A stretch of DNA of 64,000 bases from Alterileibacterium massiliense. Its GTDB lineage: Bacteria; Bacillota; Clostridia; Peptostreptococcales; Anaerovoracaceae. Location of the stretch: assembly GCF_900104645.1 (NCBI RefSeq), contig NZ_FNWE01000001.1, positions 255,765 to 319,764 of the forward strand, in the 5' to 3' direction. Of this stretch, positions 35,438 to 44,155 are shown in pieces. Position 1 is the stretch's first letter. Every line of letters starts with the position of its first letter. The position numbers were made by a program, and so were the translations under genes. A model generated the notes under the pieces. That model did not search any database. It was not told where the DNA came from and saw only the letters and a program-made list of their open reading frames with translations.

Positions 35438-35508
35438 TTCACCCATACCCTTCGATTCGCACCCATATGCTGAAATTCTATCAATATATGATTTCCTTTC
35501 CATATAAG
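35438..35508. repeat. Right end of cassette 2 and island boundary
   Basis: Two 20-bp units (CACCCATA at 35440 and 35460) lead into TTCTATCAATATATGATTTC and CCATATAAG. The block matches the right end of cassette 1 and ends at the tRNA-derived CC(A) junction. Another TTCTATCAAAAT lies at 35412. Confidence 0.75.
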
Positions 35509-35510
35509 TA

Positions 35511-35536
35511 AAACCGTTGAAACTTCAACGGTTTTT
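35511..35536 (+). terminator. Terminator, probably the native one of tRNA-Ser
   Basis: AAACCGTTG pairs with CAACGGTTT, followed by a T run. It lies three bases beyond the island's right junction, exactly where a tRNA-Ser terminator would sit if the island were removed. Confidence 0.85.
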
Positions 35537-35635
35537 TGTGTGGGAAGGATTTTGAAATTTTTGATATTTATAAGCTTTATCTGAGTATCAGCTTAGTAAT
35601 TAGATGAGTATTAGCTGAGTATTATAATATATTTC

Positions 35636-35664
35636 TTGAAATGAATAATTACACTATTTATAAT
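35636..35664 (+). promoter_or_regulatory. Promoter for the fluoride operon
   Basis: TTGAAA and TATAAT are separated by 17 bp, with the predicted start near 35671 at the first base of the riboswitch. A second TATAAT at 35623 lies just upstream, within short repeats of GAGTATNAGCT. Confidence 0.75.
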
Positions 35665-35670
35665 TAAATC

Positions 35671-35737
35671 GTTATGGGAATGAAGTTCTCCCGCGGATTT
35701 ACCGAAACCGCTATGACATATAGCTGATGACTTCTAA
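35671..35737 (+). ncRNA. Fluoride riboswitch (crcB motif)
   Basis: The sequence has the conserved crcB-RNA elements. GGGAATGAAGTTCTCCC comes first, followed by an ACCGAAACCGC segment and then GCTGATGACTTCTA. These form the pseudoknotted fluoride pocket. It lies between the promoter and the fluoride-channel gene, so it should turn on expression when fluoride binds. Confidence 0.93.
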
Positions 35738-35787
35738 TTTTGCAATAACATATATAATTGTTAGATAAAATTGAAAGGAGAATCTAT

Positions 35788-36150
35788 ATGTTAATAAGGT
35801 GTTTGGCAGTAGGAATAGGGGGATTTTTTGGCTCAATATTGAGATATTTAATTACCAAAGTTGAAATTAATACACATAATAATTTCCCAATTAATACTTT
35901 AATGGCAAATGTTTTAGGTGCTATTATGATAGGGATTATAATAGCAGAGTCACAAAAAAATGGTATTAGTCAGAACAAACTATTGTTTTTAAAATTTGGA
36001 CTTTGCGGGGGACTTACTACTTTTTCAACTTTTTCATATGAAATATTTGAGTATTTCGAAAATGGAAATGCACTAATAGGAATAGTTTATGCAATTATTT
36101 CTCTTATCTTATGCTTATTAGGGGTAATGATAGGAATAAAAATGGTTTAA
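35788..36150 (+). CDS. crcB: Fluoride channel Fluc/CrcB
   Basis: This 120-residue protein has four helices. The start is ATG 35788, seven bases after GAAAGGAG. Signatures are GGFFGSILRYLI near the N-terminus, INTLMANVLGAIMIG with the central Asn, and FGLCGGLTTFSTFSYE, which contains the pore Phe residues and the Na+-binding loop. It acts as a dual-topology dimer that passively exports fluoride. The upstream riboswitch strongly supports the call. Confidence 0.97.
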   Translation: MLIRCLAVGIGGFFGSILRYLITKVEINTHNNFPINTLMANVLGAIMIGIIIAESQKNGISQNKLLFLKFGLCGGLTTFSTFSYEIFEYFENGNALIGIVYAIISLILCLLGVMIGIKMV

Positions 36151-36186
36151 TTAGAATTTAGCAATATAAAAAAGAAAGAGATACTT

Positions 36187-37737
36187 ATGACTGAGAGTTT
36201 TATTTCACTTATGGTAATAGCCCTTATTGCGGCACTTACACCGATTGTTGCAGCAATTATACCAAAGCAAATTATTCCGGAAACAGTTATACTCATCGCG
36301 TCAGGTGCAATTTTGGGACATAATGCACTAAGTGTAATTGATGCAAAAAGTGAGGCAATAATCTTCCTTTCAGACCTCGGCTGTGCCTTTTTATTCCTGC
36401 TTGCAGGATATGAGATTAACCCCAAGGCATTGACAGGAAGAGATGGAAGAAAGGGTTTTCTTACATGGATTTTCACATTTATAATAGGTCTTATTATAGC
36501 CTTTATAATGCCTAATATTGCAGAGGGCAGGCAGGGCTTAATTGCTACAGCACTTCTATTTACTACAACAGCCCTTGGAGCACTCATGCCTATACTAAAG
36601 GAAAGGGCGTTGACAGGAACTAGGGTTGGTGATCTGGTAATTGCATATGGAACATGGGGAGAGCTGGCTACTGTGCTTGCAATGGCAGTCCTTCTATCTA
36701 CAAGAACCACATGGAAGACAGCTTTAATACTAGCTTTGATGCTCTTAATATGCCTTTGGATAGGAGCACTTGGTAATAGAGTCATGAGAGGAGCATCGAT
36801 TTTTTATAATTTTCTTTCTAAAAAAGCTGATACCACATCGCAAATAATTCTAAGGATAACAATTCTAATACTCATCACCTTGGTTGCCTTTTCATCAATT
36901 TTCGATCTGGATATTGTCCTAGGTGCTTTTGCCGCAGGATTTGTATTAAGATATATAATACCTGATGATAATTACACACTTGAAGAAAAATTAAATGGTA
37001 TAGCATATGGATTTTTAGTTCCAATATTTTTCGTAGTTTCAGGTTGTGGTATAAATTTGAAAGCAGTTTCAAAAAGACCAATGCTTCTCTTATTATTTAT
37101 ACTCATGCTATTTTTGATAAGAACAATACCTATTGTTATATCTCTCTCCCTAGATAAAAATCCGGATACTAGAATTAATATACACCACAGATTTTCAGTC
37201 GGATTTTATTGCACGACAGCCCTTCCGCTCATAGTTGCGATAACAACAATTGCTGTTAAGTATGAATTTATGAATACTGACATAGCCTCTGTTCTAATTG
37301 CTGCAGGAGCACTTAGCGTATTTATAATGCCTTTCCTAGGTTCAATTACATATAGGGTTGTAGACGCAGACCCAATCAATGCTGTTGTTGAGATTATTCA
37401 TTCGCCAAAAGAGATAAATAAGATTATTAAATCACATATAGATAGAGAGCATGAACTTGCCAGAGAATATATGGATATTGCGGAAAATAGAATAAAAGAA
37501 AGGCTCGAATCCATTAAAAACCCTTATGAAAAGGCTAGAATGGAAGCTCTACTAAAAAAGCAGAGGAGAGAGAATAAAAGATTTGAAAAAAATCAGATAA
37601 GTGAGCGAAAAAAATTACTCGATAAACAAAGTGATGAGATTAAAGAAATATATTGTGATTTTCATGATGATGAATCAGTTTGCAAAATTGATATAGATGA
37701 TAAAGATAAAAAAGATGCTCAAAATAAAAAAAGATAA
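36187..37737 (+). CDS. CPA2-type cation:proton antiporter
   Basis: This 516-residue protein has about 12 helices in residues 1-400 and a long charged C-terminal coiled-coil tail of about 110 residues. Text such as LSDLGCAFLFLLAGYEINPKAL matches the Na+/H+ exchanger domain (KefB/CPA2 side). It follows crcB by 36 bp under the fluoride riboswitch, and antiporters are known members of fluoride-riboswitch regulons. Its role may be to limit acid or ion stress during fluoride exposure. The ion specificity is unknown. Confidence 0.85.
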   Translation: MTESFISLMVIALIAALTPIVAAIIPKQIIPETVILIASGAILGHNALSVIDAKSEAIIFLSDLGCAFLFLLAGYEINPKALTGRDGRKGFLTWIFTFIIGLIIAFIMPNIAEGRQGLIATALLFTTTALGALMPILKERALTGTRVGDLVIAYGTWGELATVLAMAVLLSTRTTWKTALILALMLLICLWIGALGNRVMRGASIFYNFLSKKADTTSQIILRITILILITLVAFSSIFDLDIVLGAFAAGFVLRYIIPDDNYTLEEKLNGIAYGFLVPIFFVVSGCGINLKAVSKRPMLLLLFILMLFLIRTIPIVISLSLDKNPDTRINIHHRFSVGFYCTTALPLIVAITTIAVKYEFMNTDIASVLIAAGALSVFIMPFLGSITYRVVDADPINAVVEIIHSPKEINKIIKSHIDREHELAREYMDIAENRIKERLESIKNPYEKARMEALLKKQRRENKRFEKNQISERKKLLDKQSDEIKEIYCDFHDDESVCKIDIDDKDKKDAQNKKR

Positions 37738-37756
37738 AAAATAGGATTACAAATTT

Positions 37757-39358
37757 ATGAATGATAGAATTTGGTACGGCGGAAAAAGGACCGTGGGCAA
37801 AAAATACCAGATAAATGAGGTGAAATTAGAAATTGGCACTGAGATGACAGAATTACCTAAAAAAATTTCTAGTTTATTATCTATACCTCAAGATGAAATA
37901 ATTTGGTGGAGCGTGAAAAGGGAATCAATAGATGCCAGAGATAAAACTAATATAAAGATGGTATACTCGGTCGATTTTAATACAAAAAAAGATATTTCAA
38001 AAAAATTGATGAAAAAAAATAAATGCACATTTAGAAAGGAATATGATAAAACTTCGCCAAAATGTGGAAGTTCTAAGATAAAGGGTAGAGTTGTCATAGC
38101 TGGATTTGGTCCTTGTGGAATCTTTGCTGCCCTCGAACTTGCTAAAAGGGGATATAAACCTCTTGTTATTGAGCGTGGAAAGATGATGAACGCGAGGGTT
38201 AAAGATGTAGATGATTTTGTAAATAAACGAAGGATAAATAATAATTCAAACTACTTATTTGGCGAAGGTGGTGCAGGCACTTTTTCAGATGGCAAATTAA
38301 CAACAGGTATAAAAGATCCAAATATAAGATATGTGCTTGAGACATTTGCAAAAGCCGGTGCAGGTGAAGAAATAATATACAAAAAGAAACCTCACATAGG
38401 CACCGATGTTTTAAGAGGAGTTATAACTAATATAAGAAAAGAAATTTTAAGCCTTGGAGGAGATATTCTATTTAATTCAAAACTGATAAATATGGAGATA
38501 AAATCCGGCGAGCTATCTTCCATATCAGTTCAAAGACTTGATAAAGAGGGAGAGATAATAGAAATTCCAACAAATGCTTTAATACTTGCAATTGGACATA
38601 GTGCAAGAGATACATATAAGATGTTAAATGATATAAAGATTGATATGGAACAAAAACCCTTGTCAATTGGAGTTAGGATGGAGCATCCTCAAGAACTCAT
38701 AGATAGAGCAATGTATGGAGATGAGAAAAGATTGCCCCCTGCAGATTACAAGCTTTCATATAAGGCGAGCAATGGCAGAGGGGTTTATTCATTCTGTATG
38801 TGCCCTGGTGGCGAAGTGATCAACTGTACGACAGAAGATGGAGAAATATGTGTAAATGGAATGAGCAACAGGCTTAGAAATAGTGGTACTGCAAACAGCG
38901 GTATCCTAGCTGATGTCAGGACCAGCGATTTTGAAGGTGATGATGACTTGGCAGGGGTAAGATTTCAAGAAAGATATGAGAGGCTTGCATTTTTAAATGG
39001 CGGGAAAAATTTTAATCCTCCTTCATGCACTATGAGAGATTTTCTCAATGGAAGTGCAAAATCTGTTATATCATCCATGCCTTCATTTGCATATGAAGCG
39101 ATAAGAGAGGCGGTGCCATATTTTGCAAAAAAAATTAAGGGGTATGATGACGAAAATGCCATTATCAAGGCAGTTGAAACAAGGAGCTCGGCACCTGTCA
39201 GAATATTAAGAGATGAAAAAGGAATGAGCACTAATGCTCGCGGAATATATCCGGCAGGAGAGGGCTCAGGATATGCTGGAGGAATTACCTCGGCAGCGTG
39301 TGACGGCATAAAGCAGGCGAATAGGATAATAGAGAGGTTTAGCAATGAAGAAATATGA
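37757..39358 (+). CDS. FAD-dependent dehydrogenase (COG2509 type)
   Basis: This 533-residue protein has an N-terminal domain of about 100 residues and then the FAD-binding motif VVIAGFGPCGIFAALELAKRG. The stretch NYLFGEGGAGTFSDGKLTTGIKDP is characteristic of this uncharacterised oxidoreductase group. A C-terminal GIYPAGEGSGYAGGITSAACDG closes the FAD site. The reaction is unknown. It overlaps the following Old Yellow Enzyme gene by 14 bp. Confidence 0.85.
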   Translation: MNDRIWYGGKRTVGKKYQINEVKLEIGTEMTELPKKISSLLSIPQDEIIWWSVKRESIDARDKTNIKMVYSVDFNTKKDISKKLMKKNKCTFRKEYDKTSPKCGSSKIKGRVVIAGFGPCGIFAALELAKRGYKPLVIERGKMMNARVKDVDDFVNKRRINNNSNYLFGEGGAGTFSDGKLTTGIKDPNIRYVLETFAKAGAGEEIIYKKKPHIGTDVLRGVITNIRKEILSLGGDILFNSKLINMEIKSGELSSISVQRLDKEGEIIEIPTNALILAIGHSARDTYKMLNDIKIDMEQKPLSIGVRMEHPQELIDRAMYGDEKRLPPADYKLSYKASNGRGVYSFCMCPGGEVINCTTEDGEICVNGMSNRLRNSGTANSGILADVRTSDFEGDDDLAGVRFQERYERLAFLNGGKNFNPPSCTMRDFLNGSAKSVISSMPSFAYEAIREAVPYFAKKIKGYDDENAIIKAVETRSSAPVRILRDEKGMSTNARGIYPAGEGSGYAGGITSAACDGIKQANRIIERFSNEEI

Positions 39359-40325
39359 GGATATTAGGATAAAAAATCTTATTATTAAAAATAGGCTGAT
39401 ATTACCACCTATGGCAAGCACGACAGGCTCACTGGAGCACAGGGTTACTGATGAAACAATTGCATATTATTCAAGGATAGCAAAGACGGGTCATCTTGGG
39501 TTAATCATAGTAGAGCACGCATTTGTATCTCCTGAGGGAGCAGCATCAAGACACCAATTATCTATAAGCAGAGATTCGGATATAGAAGGCTTAAAAGCCC
39601 TAGCAAGTGCAATTCATTCTTATGATATACCTGCTATATGTCAGATTAACCATGCAGGGGGAGCAATTAGGTCGGTTGATACGGGACATAGGAATATTGG
39701 ACCATCAACTAATCTTGGACTCAAATATTTTGAGCCTGACATAAGCATGAACAATGAGGATATTGATAGGGTAATTTCAGACTTCGTAAGTGGAGCACTT
39801 AGAGCAAAAGAGGCAGGTTTTGATGCAGTAGAAATTCACAGTGCTCACGGATACCTGCTCAATCAGTTCTATTCACCTCTTTCAAATTTAAGAGATGATG
39901 ATTACGGCGGAAGTATTGAAAATAGGCTAAGGATTCACTTTGAAATAATAAAAGGTATAAGGGAAAATTTGGGAGATGAATATCCAATTTTCATTAGACT
40001 TGGTGCATCTGACTATATGGAGAAAGGTAATACGATTTACGACGGAAAAGAGGCTTCAATCTTATTAGAAAAGGCAGGAGTAGACCTTATAGATGTATCT
40101 GGCGGGCTATGTTTTTATAGAAGACCTGGAAAAGAAGATGAGCAGGGTTATTTCAGTGACGCATCTCGTATTATTAAAAGAAATGTGTCAGTGCCTGTAA
40201 TTTTAACAGGAGGAATTAGAGAAATATCTGTAGCTGAAAAATTGATAGATGATAGAGAGGCGGATTTGATTGGAATAGGAAGACCGATATTAAAGGATCA
40301 AGAATGGCTTGGCAAATTATTTTGA
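39345..40325 (+). CDS. NADH:flavin oxidoreductase (Old Yellow Enzyme family)
   Basis: This 326-residue FMN-binding TIM barrel starts IKNLIIKNRLILPPMAS, with catalytic-type motifs QINHAGGAI and FDAVEIHSAHGYLLNQFYSPLSNLRDDDYGGS. It ends in ILTGGIREISVAEKLIDDREADLIGIGRPIL. It corresponds to the OYE domain alone, without the 2,4-dienoyl-CoA reductase extension. It probably reduces an activated alkene with NAD(P)H. It is translationally coupled to the preceding flavoprotein. Confidence 0.9.
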   Translation: MKKYEDIRIKNLIIKNRLILPPMASTTGSLEHRVTDETIAYYSRIAKTGHLGLIIVEHAFVSPEGAASRHQLSISRDSDIEGLKALASAIHSYDIPAICQINHAGGAIRSVDTGHRNIGPSTNLGLKYFEPDISMNNEDIDRVISDFVSGALRAKEAGFDAVEIHSAHGYLLNQFYSPLSNLRDDDYGGSIENRLRIHFEIIKGIRENLGDEYPIFIRLGASDYMEKGNTIYDGKEASILLEKAGVDLIDVSGGLCFYRRPGKEDEQGYFSDASRIIKRNVSVPVILTGGIREISVAEKLIDDREADLIGIGRPILKDQEWLGKLF

Positions 40326-40377
40326 TAATGGGTTGGTAAATTATTAAGATATTTATTTAAAATAAGGGGTGGTAAAA

Positions 40378-40956
40378 ATGATTAAGAAGGTATGTATATT
40401 ATTTGCAAGTCCTAGAAAAAATGGTAATACTAAGCAATTGGTAATTCCTTTTGTAGACGAGCTTGATAAAGCAGGTGTATCTTCTAGGCTACTTGACTTA
40501 TATGATATGAAAATTGAGGGCTGCCATGCTTGCAGAACCTGTCAAAATATCTGGGATGGATTTGGCTGCCCAATAGATGATGATGTTCATATAATTTTTA
40601 ATGAGATATTAGAATCGGACCTTTTCGTCCTTGCGACTCCAATTTATTCGTGGTTTTGCACCATGCCTATGAAGGGCGTCATCGATCGACTCGTATATGG
40701 AATGAATAAGTATTTTGGCGATGAGAGAGGCCCATCGCTTTGGAAGGGTAAAGAGCTTGCCATAATATCTACCTGTGGTTACAGGGTGGAGATTGGCATG
40801 GAGAATTTTGCTGACGCTATGAAAAAATATTGTAAGCATTCCGGTCTTAAATACAAGGGAAGCTTGGCTGAGCGTGATATGGGTTATAATGCTCGCTTTA
40901 TGAATGAGGAAAAAGAAATTCATGCTAGAGATTTTGCTAGGGAGATGATTAAATAA
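40378..40956 (+). CDS. Flavodoxin-family NAD(P)H-dependent oxidoreductase
   Basis: ATG 40378 is used because AAGGGG lies just upstream; 192 residues result. The FMN phosphate loop is FASPRKNGNTKQL, with a CHACRTC segment and ATPIYSWFCTMPMKGVIDR, all typical of NADPH-dependent FMN reductase-like (WrbA/iron-sulphur flavoprotein) proteins. The Cys cluster C-x2-C near residues 50-55 may be redox-active. It completes a run of three flavoenzymes. Confidence 0.85.
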   Translation: MIKKVCILFASPRKNGNTKQLVIPFVDELDKAGVSSRLLDLYDMKIEGCHACRTCQNIWDGFGCPIDDDVHIIFNEILESDLFVLATPIYSWFCTMPMKGVIDRLVYGMNKYFGDERGPSLWKGKELAIISTCGYRVEIGMENFADAMKKYCKHSGLKYKGSLAERDMGYNARFMNEEKEIHARDFAREMIK

Positions 40957-41020
40957 TTCTCATCAAATTCATATCAAATTTATATCTAAATAGTAATATG
41001 TGCTTGTGAAAGGAATTTAT

Positions 41021-41719
41021 ATGGCGAAGATTCTATTTCTTGAAGATGAAAATACAATAAGGGAAGTGCTTTCGGAATATATGAGGGTTGCTGAACATGA
41101 GGTTACCGAGTGCAAAAATGGAGAAGATGCACTTTCGATTATTGATGGAGGGATAATCTTCGATATTGCAATTTTAGACATAAGAGTTCCAAAAGTAAGC
41201 GGGCTTGATGTATTAAAACGAATTAAAGATGAGTATGGTGAATCCGTGGGAACTATAATGTTAACTGCATATAGTGATATTAATACTCAGATTGAGGCAT
41301 TTAATTATGAAGCAGATGATTATATTGTAAAGCCAGCGTCACCCATTATTTTACTAAAGAGGATACAGGCACTTTATAGAAGGGTAGAGAAGTCAAGAGA
41401 TTTTGATAACTCATCGGGAGTTAATTTACAAAATAAATATGATGATGAGCTAATTATTGATGAAGATGGTTATAGAGTTTTTTATAAGGGAGAAAACCTA
41501 AGGCTTACAGTAAGCGAATTTTCCCTGATGAAGATATTAAAGGACAACAGAGGCACGGTATTCAGCAGAGATATTTTGATAAATAAGATATTTGATGATG
41601 AATATATAGCAAATGACAGAATAATAGACGCACATATTAAAAATTTAAGAAAGAAGTTACCACATGATTATATAGAAACTGTAATCGGTATCGGTTACAG
41701 GTGGAGAGATGAGATATGA
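41021..41719 (+). CDS. OmpR-family response regulator
   Basis: Starting at ATG 41021 (GAAAGGA upstream) gives 232 residues. The receiver domain has acidic EDE, the phospho-acceptor Asp in AILDIRVPKVSG, Thr in IMLTAYS and Lys in VKPAS. The winged-helix output domain ends in IDAHIKNLRKKL and VIGIGYRWRDE. It overlaps the histidine kinase gene by 4 bp and probably controls the ABC exporter that follows. Confidence 0.93.
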   Translation: MAKILFLEDENTIREVLSEYMRVAEHEVTECKNGEDALSIIDGGIIFDIAILDIRVPKVSGLDVLKRIKDEYGESVGTIMLTAYSDINTQIEAFNYEADDYIVKPASPIILLKRIQALYRRVEKSRDFDNSSGVNLQNKYDDELIIDEDGYRVFYKGENLRLTVSEFSLMKILKDNRGTVFSRDILINKIFDDEYIANDRIIDAHIKNLRKKLPHDYIETVIGIGYRWRDEI

Positions 41720-43296
41720 AACTATCAAGCAAAACCTTCCTTTATAGCTCTATAATTTCGCTGATTGCAGGTACTGCAATTTTTTTGTACCTATTTTTCC
41801 TTATGCCATCAATGTATGCAGACTTCAAGCAAAAGGAACACCTTAATTATGCGACATCGGCGGTAAATAAATTAAAAGATGAGGGGACCCTTGCCAAGGT
41901 TAAAAATTCTGATGATTATGCAATCGGAGTGATTATTCCAAAAGAGGGGAATTATTTAAAGCTTTCAGGCGGAGGATTTGACGGCAAGGTCAGTATAGAA
42001 AATAAAAATGTCTTAAAACTGGTTGATTTCATAAGGTCAAATGATGGTAAGAAGATAGATTTAAAAGATAGTGAAACTAATGAAGAATTTTCTAAAATTT
42101 TTGATGACGCTAGAGATGAGATATTCAATTCTATCAATAATGGTTTAAAAATAACATTTAAAGAGGACGAGAATTATTTAAAATACAAAAAAGCGTATCA
42201 GAAATATCATAGAGTAGATGAGAATACGATTATAAGTGAATATTCAATAAAAAATGCCAATACAGATTATCAGTACACAACTTATGTAGCATTTAAAAAA
42301 GATGTAGATTATATCTATATGGTAATTTCTGCTACTACGACACCAAATGCTAAGGAGATTACGCCAGTTGTTATAAGAGCAATTCCTATGCTTATTTTAC
42401 TAATGATTCTTTTATCTTTTGGCGTATCGGCGATTTTTTCAAGGGAAATTGTAAATCCAATAGAAAAACTGGCAAAAGATGCAGAATCTAGGGCATCATC
42501 AAAAATGACAAATTATAAGCCAATCGAAGTAAGGGGAAATGATGAAATATCAAATCTCACAAGGACATTAAATCATCTCTATAAAAATCAAGCAGATAAT
42601 TTTGAAAGACTTGAATATGAAAATAAGAGAAGGGAGGTCTTTGTAAGAGCCTCATCGCATGAGCTCAGAACTCCAATTTCTGCAGCGATCCTGCTTACAG
42701 ATGGAATGATTTCAAATATAGGAAAATTTTCTGATAGAGATAAATATCTGCCGGAGCTTAAAGAAAAGCTATGGGAGATGATGAATATAGTAGATGAAAT
42801 GGTAAATATAAATTATATAGAAGATAATAATATATTTAAAGAGGTTGATATAAGGACATTATGCGAGAAGATTATAAAAAAACACAGTTTAAAAGCAGAA
42901 GTTAAGAATATAGAAATAATCTGCAACACTAATTCGGAAAAGGTCGTTTTTAATGGAATAGATGAGATTTATGAAAAAATTATATCTAACTTAATATCAA
43001 ATGCCATAGAGCATACAGAGAAAGGAGGTAAAATTGAAATTTATATTGAGAAAGACAAATTAAGAGTAATAAACAGCCCGGCTAAGATAGATGAAAAAAT
43101 AAAAGATGATATATTTGAGCCATTTGTCAGCACTGTAGATGAGGGCGAATCAAAGGATAAGGCACATGGACTTGGGCTCTATATTGCAAAATATTTTGCA
43201 AGCATAATGGGATTTGATTTAAGAGCAGAAAATATTTTAGATAAGCTAGATAATATAAATAAGGTTGAAATGATAATGGAGAGAAAAAATGATTAG
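41716..43296 (+). CDS. Sensor histidine kinase
   Basis: This 526-residue protein has a membrane helix at 10-32, an extracellular domain of about 180 residues, and a second helix near 220-240. A HAMP domain and the H-box ASSHELRTPISA follow. The ATPase domain has NLISNAIEHT (N box) and AHGLGLYIAKYFAS (G box). It should phosphorylate the preceding regulator. It overlaps the ABC ATPase gene by 8 bp, which ties sensing to the transporter. Confidence 0.93.
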   Translation: MKLSSKTFLYSSIISLIAGTAIFLYLFFLMPSMYADFKQKEHLNYATSAVNKLKDEGTLAKVKNSDDYAIGVIIPKEGNYLKLSGGGFDGKVSIENKNVLKLVDFIRSNDGKKIDLKDSETNEEFSKIFDDARDEIFNSINNGLKITFKEDENYLKYKKAYQKYHRVDENTIISEYSIKNANTDYQYTTYVAFKKDVDYIYMVISATTTPNAKEITPVVIRAIPMLILLMILLSFGVSAIFSREIVNPIEKLAKDAESRASSKMTNYKPIEVRGNDEISNLTRTLNHLYKNQADNFERLEYENKRREVFVRASSHELRTPISAAILLTDGMISNIGKFSDRDKYLPELKEKLWEMMNIVDEMVNINYIEDNNIFKEVDIRTLCEKIIKKHSLKAEVKNIEIICNTNSEKVVFNGIDEIYEKIISNLISNAIEHTEKGGKIEIYIEKDKLRVINSPAKIDEKIKDDIFEPFVSTVDEGESKDKAHGLGLYIAKYFASIMGFDLRAENILDKLDNINKVEMIMERKND

Positions 43297-44152
43297 GCTT
43301 GACAATGTAAAGGTTAAATATAAAGACAAGGTAGCCCTTGACTTAGGGAGAGTAATAGAGATAAAAGATGGCGAAAAAGTCGGGATAATAGGAAGCAATG
43401 GAGCAGGTAAGACCACCTTGATAAAAAGCATACTAGGTCTTGTTCCATATGAAGGCAGTATTACGCTCGGAATACCTAAAAACAAAATAGCAGTTCATAT
43501 GCAGCAGAATGAATATATTGACACTGTTCCAATCAAGATAATAATAGAGATGGTATCAGGAACTAATATTAAATCTAATGAGAAGCTTCGCGAGATGATA
43601 GATTTCTTTGACTTTAAAGACTGCTTAAACAAGAGGTGGAAGCATCTATCAGGCGGTCAGAAACAGCGTCTTACTCTAACACTTGTAATGTGTCAAAATA
43701 GTCCAATCTCAATATTTGACGAGGTTACATCGGGGCTTGATTATGAGACAAGGCAGAGATTGATGGACAAGTTAATAGATTGGTATAAGGGAAAGAATGA
43801 TACGCTTCTAATATCCTCCCACTATTATGAGGAACTCGAGAATTTAGCGACTAAGATTTTATATATTGATAAGGGCAGGGTGGTAGATTACGGTAGCAAG
43901 GAAGAACTTTTCCAAAAATACTGCGGAAAGTCTGTCATTGTATTTAAGGATAGCCCAGAAGCAGTTAGAATTGCTGAAAATTATAATAAAATTAAATCTT
44001 CAGTTGGATACACCTGCATATCTTGCAAGGATACTAGAGAGGAAGAAAGCGTAATAAAAAAGTTGATACATTCAAATATTAACTATAGAAGAAGTGATAA
44101 TGATATTGAGATTATGACATTAAATGCAAAGGATTATTTTAAGAGAGGATAG
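43289..44152 (+). CDS. ABC transporter ATP-binding protein
   Basis: This 287-residue protein has Walker A GSNGAGKTT, Q-loop MQQNEYID, signature HLSGGQKQRLTLTL, Walker B ISIFDEVTSGLD and H-loop ISSHYYEEL. It has a C-terminal extension of about 80 residues, as in ABC-2 type exporters. It pairs with the permease encoded 3 bp downstream. With the two-component genes it resembles antibiotic/peptide-resistance modules; the ligand is unknown. Confidence 0.9.
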   Translation: MIRLDNVKVKYKDKVALDLGRVIEIKDGEKVGIIGSNGAGKTTLIKSILGLVPYEGSITLGIPKNKIAVHMQQNEYIDTVPIKIIIEMVSGTNIKSNEKLREMIDFFDFKDCLNKRWKHLSGGQKQRLTLTLVMCQNSPISIFDEVTSGLDYETRQRLMDKLIDWYKGKNDTLLISSHYYEELENLATKILYIDKGRVVDYGSKEELFQKYCGKSVIVFKDSPEAVRIAENYNKIKSSVGYTCISCKDTREEESVIKKLIHSNINYRRSDNDIEIMTLNAKDYFKRG

Positions 44153-44155
44153 ATC

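Larger units (their letters stand above)
17245..35508. mobile_element. Accessory island of two tandem cassettes at the tRNA-Ser 3' end
   Basis: The island runs from the tRNA CCA to a CCATATAAG at 35500-35508, with an internal junction CCAAATAAG at 29782-29790. Both cassettes start with the same roughly 200-bp sequence and end with related sequences. Left and right ends of each share an imperfect inverted repeat containing CATATTTTGATAGAA. Remnants of mobilisation functions (truncated serine recombinase, mobC, oriT-like repeats) are present, but no relaxase or complete integrase. I read it as two decayed integrative mobilisable elements stacked by site-specific accretion. The mechanism is inferred; the repeats are directly visible. 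Confidence 0.8.
29782..35508. mobile_element. Cassette 2 (ABC pair, methyltransferases, membrane protein)
   Basis: This cassette is about 5.7 kb between the second CCAAATAAG and the terminal CCATATAAG. Its left 200 bp copy the start of cassette 1, but it has no recombinase, mobC or relaxase, so it could only move in trans or together with its neighbour. Confidence 0.75.

Noticed and set aside
17245..35508. Classical tyrosine-integrase island with duplicated tRNA 3' end
   Set aside because: Only CC(A) of the tRNA is repeated at the far end, not the usual 15-60 bp, and no tyrosine integrase is present.
37757..40956. Complete 2,4-dienoyl-CoA reductase split over adjacent genes
   Set aside because: The FAD protein belongs to a separate COG2509-like group and has no matching [4Fe-4S] linker in the OYE protein; only the overlap suggested a link.
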